From: a candidate division KSB1 bacterium
Lineage (GTDB): Bacteria; Zhuqueibacterota; JdFR-76; DREG01
Direction of reading: 5' to 3'
DNA: 5,964 nt
Assembly: GCA_022566355.1 (NCBI GenBank)
Contig: JADFJB010000184.1
Location: forward strand, 1 to 5,964
The first letter of the stretch is position 1; each line of letters begins with the position of its first letter. A program made the translations under genes and the position numbers. Positions 1 to 5,858 of the stretch are shown in pieces. The notes below the pieces were generated by a model. That model worked only from the letters and a program-made list of their open reading frames with translations, was not told the origin of the DNA and made no database searches.

Positions 1-2871
1 ATCACCTTCTACTGGTGCAATCCCAGCTCCGGGTGCCCTCAACGTGATCCTCCATATCTCCTCCCTCTCGCCATCGATTGTCTCCTGGATATCAATAAAA
101 TTACCGGACTTCCACTCACCCCGGCCTTGAAAACGAAATTCAGACTCACGGTCTTCCGTGGCATTCCAGATAATGAAATTCGCCGGACGGTTATTGGTAG
201 ATGTCGATACGGCCCCATCGGCGAATCTGATTTCATAGTCCGCCGGATAGAGAATCTGCTTGTCAAAATTGGCGCCGGAGAGTGTTATTTCAAACTCGAA
301 GTCGCTGTCCCCGGCAATCCAGGCCGATGCAGTCGTGTCCAGCCGGGTTTGATCGTTATCGACAACCAGGCTCAGGCCGTCAAATACCGGCCCCTCATTA
401 TCGATGCTTAGCGCGTTGCTGGCGCTGATTTTCAGATCGTCCGCGCCATTGGTCACATCCGTCACCGAGTATGATGTCGTCAGGAAAACCTGGGCCGGCG
501 TTAAAGTGTTGACGTCGAAGGGGACCAATTCGTCCGAACTTTGGAACGTGACCCGGTAAGTACGGTCGACGACAAGTCTCTCATCAAGGACCTTAATCCC
601 GGCAATGCCACCGCTACCGATAATCCCAGAGCCTGTAATCAGGTTTCCTGCCGGCTTCAAACTCCCCTCTTCAACAAAAGGCGAAATGTATCCCGGCACT
701 TTTGGATTGGGGGTGACCACAACGGTATTGACATCGGTACCAACCACATTGCCAAAAGCGTCGATGTCGATAACAGATGATGACTCCGAAGGGGGTAGCC
801 CAGTTGTGCCAAGATTGGGTGCACCTCTGTCATAAGATACAACAGCATAATAATAGGTTTGACCATTCTCTACAGTGCTATCGACAAAAGAGTGCCGCAA
901 ACCAGAGTCATTACCCAAGTCAAAAGAAATACCGTTGACTCTAACCGGAGCCGGACCTTTGATGCCGTTTACAAGGTCGAAGGTGGCGATCGCCGTTCTA
1001 AAAGTAGCGTTGCCAAAAGCATCCGTAATGTTTTTCGATTCTAGAAAGGCCGGTTCTGTACTGCGGTAAATTTTATACCCCTCGAAATCTTTCGCACCCG
1101 GACGGCCGGTTTCAGGATTGATCAAGAAAAGGTCTACCGATTCTTCAGCTCGCCGATCCCAATAGAGAGTGACCTTGCCATCGCCGGGCACTGCGGTGAC
1201 AAATGGCTTCAAGGGCGGCTTGGCAAAATTATAATTGGCATTAAAGATTAATTGCACCGTAATTTTATTTCTTAAGAGATCATCGAGATTCTCGCCAAAA
1301 AGCATCGCAATAGAAAATGATTGGCTGCTTCCTTTTGGCAGGGAAAAGCCGCCGGAACTGTAGAGGAGACTTGCTAAAGAGTTTTGAATATCTGTAACAA
1401 ATCTCTTGTTGCTAAAGGAGTCCCAGATTAAGTCATCAGTTTTCGGCGTAATATCGTGTGTCACAAATATATGAACGCCTGTAAGGCCAATCTGATCTGA
1501 TTCGTCCAGATCTGTCGCATCAAAATTAGGCTCCCCGGCCGTTGGCATGCCATCGCCTTCGCCAAAATCGGGGCCAGGATAACCGGGATCAAAGTTGCTG
1601 ATGCCATCGGCACCCACGTCGTTGTTGAGCGGCTCGTTGGTGGAATCCCATCGGCCATTGCTGTTCAAATCGGAGAAACCCACCCAGTCCAGATCCTCAT
1701 CTCCGGTCCATAAAATCCCGGATTTAACCGCCGGGAATTCTGCGATTTCTAAACCAAAAAAGCTCGTGAGGTTCTCAACGTCATAATTGGTTTGAATATA
1801 GTTGGTGATATTGTCGATTCCTTCGATTTTATCGCCTGGCCCGCTTTCACGTGTCTCGTCCGTAAAACCATCGTCATCGTTGTCTTCATTATCGAATGGA
1901 TTACCCGGACTTTCCAGGAAGGCGAACCCGGCATAAGCAGTGGGGGAAAAACCGGTATTGCCCTTATTATCCCTATCAAACCCGTAGCTGATGTCGATGA
2001 ACGTGTCATAAAACGCGCTGTCGTCGCCAGAATCTCCCAAACCGCCAATGCCATAGTCAAACATCATTCCAAAGAAAACTTTCGGTTCCGTACCAGCCGG
2101 AACCACACCGAGATCGAAGGCAGAGATGTTGTAAATTTTGTATACCCAAAAAACCACATCCTCGGCCAACACCTGCGACCACTGCAGTCCTCTAGCGGTT
2201 ACCATGGTTCCGAGACCGCCTCGGTTTGGATCGCTCGGGACAGGCAGGTAATTAAACTCCCGGTCCGAAGCGTCATCCATCACAAAAAACGTTTCGAGAT
2301 CCGCGTTGAATTGATTCTTGCCAAAAAACCCGTTCCACGCGCCCGGCCATCCGGGATCATCGGCAAATTCAGGGCCGAATTTATCCGGCCAGACATCCGG
2401 CCAGGAGTCGGGCTTATTGCTCATGGCGGGCGTGATGTTCCGGCCAAAAGGAAACGGCCCGCGCTCAAAATTTTTACCATCCCAACCTGGGCGCGGCTCG
2501 TACCCCCACGGGGTGCCGGTAGGACCGACGTCGATATCCTCGCGATAACCGGCTTCTGCGATGTGGACCACGTTGCCGTCGCGATCGACTACTTCTGCAA
2601 TGACGATGGGCGTGGCGCCCTCAACATAAGTATGACCACTGCCTTTCGGCCACTCCGCCGGATCCGGATTATTCGGCCAGTTCCCTACCATGCCGTAATT
2701 TATGAAGGGAGTGTTTACCAAATTACCATTCATCTGCCCCCATTTTCTAAAAGTTCGCTCACCATAAACCCCGGACTGCGGATCCCCGTTTGTGCCTTGC
2801 GCCCGAACCTGTGAACTGAGAATCGCGATTAGAAATAAGGCAGAAAAACCGAATAGAAGTTTTTGAGACAT
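1..2871 (-). CDS. Large secreted surface protein with fibronectin-III-like module (3' end outside the window)
   Basis: The frame is open for 957 codons from ATG at 2871 to the left edge; I checked every in-frame triplet and found no stop. The start is supported by GGAGGA at 2883-2878, six bases upstream. Residues 1-24 form a signal peptide: a Lys near the N-terminus, a hydrophobic core at about 5-18, and a V-R-A signal peptidase site before Gln25. Residues about 60-165 are rich in Trp, Pro and Gly. Aspartate-rich stretches at 327-339 (ending DDDGFTDE) and 401-409 (DLNSNGRWD) resemble calcium-binding thrombospondin-3 or dockerin-type loops. Residues about 551-700 look like a fibronectin-III fold, with GKVTLYWD, YKIYRS at 599-604 and YYYAVVSYD at about 673-681; VVVTPNPKVPGY follows. 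I infer an exported cell-surface or secreted protein of the large FCB-type families. A type IX secretion sorting domain could lie in the missing C-terminus. No catalytic motif is visible, so its function is unknown. Confidence 0.92.
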   Translation of the reverse strand, partial: MSQKLLFGFSALFLIAILSSQVRAQGTNGDPQSGVYGERTFRKWGQMNGNLVNTPFINYGMVGNWPNNPDPAEWPKGSGHTYVEGATPIVIAEVVDRDGNVVHIAEAGYREDIDVGPTGTPWGYEPRPGWDGKNFERGPFPFGRNITPAMSNKPDSWPDVWPDKFGPEFADDPGWPGAWNGFFGKNQFNADLETFFVMDDASDREFNYLPVPSDPNRGGLGTMVTARGLQWSQVLAEDVVFWVYKIYNISAFDLGVVPAGTEPKVFFGMMFDYGIGGLGDSGDDSAFYDTFIDISYGFDRDNKGNTGFSPTAYAGFAFLESPGNPFDNEDNDDDGFTDETRESGPGDKIEGIDNITNYIQTNYDVENLTSFFGLEIAEFPAVKSGILWTGDEDLDWVGFSDLNSNGRWDSTNEPLNNDVGADGISNFDPGYPGPDFGEGDGMPTAGEPNFDATDLDESDQIGLTGVHIFVTHDITPKTDDLIWDSFSNKRFVTDIQNSLASLLYSSGGFSLPKGSSQSFSIAMLFGENLDDLLRNKITVQLIFNANYNFAKPPLKPFVTAVPGDGKVTLYWDRRAEESVDLFLINPETGRPGAKDFEGYKIYRSTEPAFLESKNITDAFGNATFRTAIATFDLVNGIKGPAPVRVNGISFDLGNDSGLRHSFVDSTVENGQTYYYAVVSYDRGAPNLGTTGLPPSESSSVIDIDAFGNVVGTDVNTVVVTPNPKVPGYISPFVEEGSLKPAGNLITGSGIIGSGGIAGIKVLDERLVVDRTYRVTFQSSDELVPFDVNTLTPAQVFLTTSYSVTDVTNGADDLKISASNALSIDNEGPVFDGLSLVVDNDQTRLDTTASAWIAGDSDFEFEITLSGANFDKQILYPADYEIRFADGAVSTSTNNRPANFIIWNATEDRESEFRFQGRGEWKSGNFIDIQETIDGEREEIWRITLRAPGAGIAPVEGD

Positions 2872-2883
2872 ATTAAATCCTCC

Positions 2884-3242
2884 ATCCTTTGTTAGGCAAA
2901 GTCCATGCCAGTTCCATCTTTTTGTTGGTGCCATAAATTTAACCAATTAATCAAAAGGTGGACTTACTGAGCCTACCACTACCAGACGTAGTAGTCTAAG
3001 CCAATTAATTAACGGTCGTAAGTTCAATTCGAGTTCAGACATAAATTTGAATTTATTTATTTTCAATATAATATATTACACAAAGGTATGCCAAGAACCA
3101 CCAAAATTTTTTACTCTTGTACATACATCTTGATTTTTCGGAACACCTAAAAGCCTTGATGTAGAAACATTGAGCGGAAACTAAAGTTGAAAGGCCAATT
3201 CATTTATTTCTTATTCACACCCCAAATTAAGGAAGTAATATC
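2884..3242. other. AT-rich divergent intergenic region
   Basis: This non-coding stretch lies between the minus-strand secreted-protein gene and the plus-strand IS110 fragment. It should contain the promoter of the secreted-protein gene, but I see no convincing -35/-10 pair or Bacteroidota-type element. It holds a perfect short palindrome at 3041-3056 and two direct copies of CCAATTAAT at 2943-2951 and 3001-3009. The part nearest 3242 is probably the remaining left-end DNA of the IS110 element. AAGGAAG at 3229-3235 is a good ribosome binding site for the ATG at 3243. The base composition is clearly more AT-rich than the neighbouring long gene. Confidence 0.6.
3041..3056. repeat. 16-bp perfect palindrome in the divergent intergenic region
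   Basis: ATAAATT at 3041-3047 and AATTTAT at 3050-3056 are exact inverted repeats around a TG centre. It could be a binding site for a dimeric regulator or a weak hairpin. In DNA this AT-rich it could also arise by chance. No T-run typical of an intrinsic terminator is attached. Confidence 0.4.
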
Positions 3243-3581
3243 ATGAGGCAGTATAAAGCCTTTCAAAAGAAGCGGGAGTCTATCCAGGGTAAAACCATAG
3301 TCGGTATAGACCCGGCGAACGATAAACATCAAGGCGTTGTCATCAATGAATTTGGTCTTCCCATCGGCAATAGTTTTCATTTTTCTGTGAGTTTTGAGGG
3401 TTACACAACGATTAAGCTAACCGGATTTAACCGACCAATAAATCCTTATATTGCCAATCATCGTCGCACGGTTAAATTCCGTGTTAAGCGCCGTGTTATG
3501 CATGATTTTGATTTTGCTTGCAGTGCCAAGATAAAGTGTGATTCCCAAGAGCACCATCATGAGTCTTTGTGGACACACTGA
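3243..3581 (+). pseudogene. IS110-family transposase, N-terminal fragment fused to attC sequence
   Basis: Residues 1-54 match the start of IS110-family DEDD transposases. The core TIVGIDPANDKHQGVV carries the first catalytic Asp (D23) of the RuvC-like domain, followed by NEFGLPIGNSFHFSVSFEGY. AAGGAAG at 3229-3235 lies seven bases before the ATG, so the 5' end is native. After about residue 54 (codon ending 3404) the frame runs into the attC-like inverted repeat and unrelated DNA, stopping at 3579-3581. The other DEDD residues, the coiled-coil linker and the C-terminal Ser domain are missing; IS110 proteins are usually about 300-450 residues. It cannot be an active recombinase. The abrupt end next to an attC-like site suggests truncation by cassette recombination or by a deletion there. 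Confidence 0.8.
3415..3489 (-). other. attC-like integron recombination site (left, imperfect)
   Basis: This is an imperfect inverted repeat around a 35-base loop at 3434-3468. TTTAACCG at 3426-3433 pairs with CGGTTAAA at 3469-3476, CGGA at 3422-3425 with TCCG at 3478-3481, and TAAC at 3418-3421 with GTTA at 3483-3486. T3477 is unpaired on the right arm, as are T3482 and A3487. Read on the minus strand, it runs from GCTTAAC (R'' side) to GTTAGCT at 3421-3415 (R' side), close to the GTTRRRY consensus. The unpaired bases fall on the same arm as in the attC at 5857-5948, so both sites share one orientation. The central spacer is nearly absent, which is atypical. A second R-box-like GCATAAC lies just outside, at 3501-3495. 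It could be a degenerate or hybrid attC, or a non-integron hairpin. Confidence 0.55.
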
Positions 3582-3615
3582 TTTCCAGCGACCATTGTGG
3601 CCTTCGCTCAATCTT

Positions 3616-3849
3616 CTATTCAAGAATTTCAAGAACTCCCCGTTTACCAGCTTTAGCTGAAACTGCTTTAAGAATTGTCCGTATTGCATTAGCATTTTGT
3701 CCATGTTTTCCAATTATTTTACCATAGTCTCCAGCACCAACACGCAACTCATAAATACAAACTGATTCGCCCTCAATCTCGGTTATTCTGACTTCATCAG
3801 GTTTGTCCACTATAGGCTTAACGATGTTTTCTAAAAATTCCTTTAGCAT
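3616..3849 (-). CDS. khpA: KH-domain RNA-binding protein KhpA
   Basis: This 77-residue protein has the usual KhpA length and layout. It opens MLKEFLENIVKPIVDKPDEV, followed by a beta strand (ITEIEGESVCIYELRV) and then the KH core GDYGKIIGKHGQNANAIRTI. The GxxG RNA-binding loop is G47-K48-H49-G50, and the Lys-rich segment after it (KAVSAKAGKRG) is typical. KhpA is a cytoplasmic RNA chaperone; in Gram-positive bacteria it pairs with KhpB and affects cell division and small-RNA biology. AGGA at 3857-3854 lies four bases before the ATG, somewhat close but workable. In many bacteria khpA sits between rpsP and rimM. Neither is here: the neighbours are a lysine-rich small gene upstream and an attC-like site downstream. 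The family call is firm; whether this is the only genomic copy is unknown. Confidence 0.93.
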   Translation of the reverse strand: MLKEFLENIVKPIVDKPDEVRITEIEGESVCIYELRVGAGDYGKIIGKHGQNANAIRTILKAVSAKAGKRGVLEILE

Positions 3850-4001
3850 AATATCCTGTTGCCATTAAAATTAGCTTTAAACATTTGATGTTGGGTCTAG
3901 AACTCAGGAATCAGGTTGCCTTACAAGAGCATTATCTTTGTGTTTGGCATGCACTTGTTCCCATTTCGCTTTCTCCTTTGGTTCAAAGAGAATGCTTCTA
4001 G

Positions 4002-4115
4002 TTACGGAGTTCTTTTTGGTTGTTTTTCCGACTTCTTTTTTGTCTTTTGTTCCTGTTTACTTTTCTTCTGTTTCTGACTCTTGTTCTTGTCTTTCTTGCC
4101 ACCCTTGTCTCCCAT
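4002..4115 (-). CDS. Small lysine-rich protein, 37 residues
   Basis: The frame starts MGDKGGKKDKNKSQKQ and ends KQPKRTP at a TAA (4004-4002). It is almost entirely Lys, Gln, Ser, Asp and Glu, with no hydrophobic core, so it should be highly basic and disordered. I recall similar short MGDKG...PKRTP-type proteins annotated as hypothetical in diverse bacteria, but I know of no defined function; nucleic-acid or ribosome association is only an inference from charge. An in-frame ATG at 4124-4122 would add MYI. I prefer the ATG at 4115 because AAAGG at 4129-4125 abuts the upstream ATG but lies nine bases from this one. It sits 84 bases after the glycosyltransferase stop and about 150 bases before khpA on the same strand. 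The -1 frame stays open past its stop to 3904. Confidence 0.72.
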   Translation of the reverse strand: MGDKGGKKDKNKSQKQKKSKQEQKTKKKSEKQPKRTP

Positions 4116-4199
4116 TATGTACATCCTTTCCTGTTATCAATCATCTTTTACCGTAAAGGTCAATATATTGTAATCTATAATTTTGTACCTTCATTGTCC

Positions 4200-5252
4200 T
4201 TATGGTTTATTTTTTAATAGTGTTTCAAAAAGAGTAATAAATTTTTTAGCAATTTTATCAGGTGAGAATTTATCTATAATTTTTTCAGCTTTCTTATTTA
4301 TATCAATCAACATGCTTTTATCATTAAGTAGCGTAATTAATTGAGAATTAAGATCAGATGGATTAGTATAATGTATAAGCGCTTCTTTAAAATCTTGAAA
4401 AAAATCTGAGCCTTTGGGAACAAAAATTGGGCAACCCGTTCCCAGGGCCTGTAAAGCAGTAGTAGAAACTACAGCCTGGTCTTTAATTTGATATTTGTGT
4501 AAAATAACAACATCGGAAGCAAAAAGATAGTCATCAAATAATTGGGTAGTAATAACCTTTTCTCTTTTAACAATGATATAAGGATTTTCGGTTTGATTTT
4601 CTTCTAGAAGTTCGTGCATATCCTCTCTGATCACCTGGAGAAGAATGGTATTGTTTCGTAGCTCTTTTGGTAAATCTCTATAATAATGTCCATATCCTCT
4701 ATGACTGAAAGAATAAACAATTTTTTTGTTTAAGGGAAGGCCTAATTTTTTTCTGGCTTCAATTTTATCTCCCGTTCTCATCTTGTAGCAGGGGAAAGGG
4801 ATAAATTCTGCGTCAGGATATGCTTTTTTTAAAAAATTTTGACGCTGATCGAAATATACTATACTGTCCCACAGTATTCTATAAAACCAAGTTCCGTCCG
4901 GAGGTCTGTTTTCATGAACTACATGCACAACTTTTGCTTTCTTTTTTATAATAGGCATGAGATTATTAAGTTTCTCACCAGGCAACACTCCAAGATCCTC
5001 GACTATAAGTATTTCATAATCATTTTCAATAAAGGGACGCGGATCTATGGTATTTGTGTTAAACCTTGTACCAAAACAGGGAAATACAAAATCTTCATTT
5101 TCTGCCGTAATTCCATCTCCATGATGATCATGCGGGTAAAATGTAAAAACTATTACATCGTGACCCATTTCCATAAAGGCTTTTGCAATTGGTTCAGAGT
5201 GCATACATACACCACTGGTTGTATTCCAGGCTGACATAAATGCAATTTTCAT
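4200..5252 (-). CDS. GT-B glycosyltransferase (GT4-like)
   Basis: This 350-residue cytoplasmic or membrane-associated enzyme probably transfers a sugar from a nucleotide-sugar donor to a surface glycan or similar acceptor; donor and acceptor cannot be read from the sequence. The N-terminal Rossmann half opens MKIAFMSAWNTTSGVCMHSE, with the acceptor-side helix PIAKAFMEMGHDVIVF at 21-36 and a strand-loop KVVHVVHENRPPDG at 107-120. The donor half begins near KKIVYSFSHRG (176-185) and holds the signature YLFASDVVILHKYQIKDQ at 242-259, then ALQALGTGCPIFVP at 266-279. The glutamates of the classical EX7E motif are replaced: the aligned positions appear to be Ala260 and Gln268. There is no signal peptide or transmembrane segment. 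AGGAGA at 5267-5262 lies nine bases before the ATG. The gene is strikingly AT-rich compared with the secreted-protein gene, which suggests acquisition. Confidence 0.85.
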   Translation of the reverse strand: MKIAFMSAWNTTSGVCMHSEPIAKAFMEMGHDVIVFTFYPHDHHGDGITAENEDFVFPCFGTRFNTNTIDPRPFIENDYEILIVEDLGVLPGEKLNNLMPIIKKKAKVVHVVHENRPPDGTWFYRILWDSIVYFDQRQNFLKKAYPDAEFIPFPCYKMRTGDKIEARKKLGLPLNKKIVYSFSHRGYGHYYRDLPKELRNNTILLQVIREDMHELLEENQTENPYIIVKREKVITTQLFDDYLFASDVVILHKYQIKDQAVVSTTALQALGTGCPIFVPKGSDFFQDFKEALIHYTNPSDLNSQLITLLNDKSMLIDINKKAEKIIDKFSPDKIAKKFITLFETLLKNKP

Positions 5253-5403
5253 CTTTTATTTTCTCCTATACTGTTTTGGGCTTTCACAAGTGTATTTTTT
5301 TAATATATTTATTAACATCATAATTTTAGTATTTTTTTAAGAATAAATTAACAATCTGCAAAAATAACTGTTTTTATTCAGGAAAGCTAATATAATGTTT
5401 AAC

Positions 5404-5452
5404 ATTAATCGTTCTGAAAGAAATCCTCTTATTACGCTCTCGAGCGATTAAT
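5404..5452. repeat. Inverted repeat in the glycosyltransferase leader
   Basis: ATTAATCG at 5404-5411 is repeated inverted as CGATTAAT at 5445-5452, with 33 bases between. Nested at its right edge is a tighter hairpin, CGCTC at 5435-5439 and GAGCG at 5442-5446. There is no T-run, so it is not an obvious terminator. It could shape the 5' leader of the glycosyltransferase mRNA if the promoter at 5500-5528 is used, or be chance. Confidence 0.35.
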
Positions 5453-5499
5453 CCTGTGCTTTAGCAAAAATCCATCCGGTGTACATCTATCATAAGCCC

Positions 5500-5528
5500 A
5501 TTATACATCATATAATTTTTTACCAAAA
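5500..5528 (-). promoter_or_regulatory. Candidate sigma-70-type promoter
   Basis: On the minus strand a perfect TATAAT lies at 5505-5500, and a weak -35 hexamer TTTTGG at 5528-5523 is separated by exactly 17 bases. It points toward the glycosyltransferase and would leave a leader of roughly 240 bases. The region is very AT-rich, so a chance -10 is plausible. In Bacteroidota-like lineages the housekeeping promoter differs from this form. Confidence 0.35.
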
Positions 5529-5714
5529 ATAGCATGATTGATAATTTTCTTCTAATAACATTTTAGTAAAGTTTACCAGCACTGAGTGTTTTTATATTTT
5601 TGTGTATGTGTTTCTCGTATAAATAACAATAAACAGACAGTAAGAGGTAAAAGGAAATAAAAATTATGCTGCTTGACTATGATTGTGATGATGTAACCCG
5701 AATAAAATTGGTTG

Positions 5715-5858
5715 TTAAATTATTTTACCTTCGAACTGGGTTTTAAATCCCGATAGTGTCTTTTGCTCAAGGCTTTGATGTGGTCTGAAACTATTGACTC
5801 CCATTAATATTAACTTAGCGTATCGATGTTCAATGATAAATGCAATTTTTGCTTTTGG
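5715..5858 (-). pseudogene. DDE transposase/integrase-core C-terminal remnant
   Basis: A 47-codon open stretch ends at TAA (5717-5715). It includes GVNSFRPHQSLEQKT, with RPHQSL encoded at 5786-5769. The N-x-x-R-P-H-Q-x-L pattern is a hallmark of the C-terminal end of rve-type DDE transposases (IS3/IS481-like), where it usually follows a Tyr; Val stands there here. The catalytic Asp and Glu residues are absent, and upstream the frame closes at a TAG (5861-5859) inside the attC R' box. This looks like the tail of an insertion-sequence transposase cut off at the recombination point. The short length means the match rests on one motif. Confidence 0.5.

Larger units (their letters stand above)
5253..5714. 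other. AT-rich non-coding leader and intergenic DNA
   Basis: This 462-base stretch precedes the glycosyltransferase gene. I found no convincing gene in it on either strand. It contains a candidate sigma-70-type promoter at 5500-5528, an inverted repeat at 5404-5452 and, just upstream of the gene, long A/T runs. Cassettes normally have short leaders, so the long non-coding stretch is unusual and may be decayed mobile-element DNA. Confidence 0.6.

Noticed and set aside
127-1069. Several plus-strand frames of 60-95 codons
   Set aside because: All are antisense to the secreted-protein gene and lack ribosome binding sites or family features.
1792-2814. Plus-strand open frame of 340 codons
   Set aside because: It is codon-aligned antisense to the secreted-protein gene, which has a signal peptide, recognisable modules and a ribosome binding site. 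The plus-strand product has no recognisable motif.
3417-3713. Minus-strand frame of 98 codons overlapping khpA
   Set aside because: It starts inside khpA in another frame and reads through the attC-like repeat; the KH-domain frame is clearly the real one.
3879-3893. Short inverted repeat AACAT-TTG-ATGTT as a terminator
   Set aside because: The stem is only five mostly A-T pairs and there is no T-run after it on either strand.
3886-3940. tRNA-Thr-like anticodon loop CTCTTGTAAG and a TTC-type loop on the minus strand
   Set aside because: The T-stem pairs poorly and no acceptor stem or D-arm can be formed, so it is not a tRNA gene.
3938-4217. Plus-strand hydrophobic frames rich in Phe, Leu and Ser
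   Set aside because: They are the complement of the lysine-rich gene: antisense of AAA/AAG codons gives TTT/CTT, producing false membrane-like peptides.
4839-5234. Plus-strand frame of 131 codons
   Set aside because: It is antisense to the glycosyltransferase N-terminal half and has no recognisable domain.
5666-5746. Plus-strand 26-residue frame preceded by AAGGAAA
   Set aside because: It is too short to judge, has no recognisable motif, and overlaps the transposase remnant antisense.
3850-5856. Further attC sites between the three genes or in the glycosyltransferase leader
   Set aside because: I looked for TAAC/GTTA box pairs with paired L-box arms in the gaps and the leader; isolated boxes occur but none has a matching partner arm.
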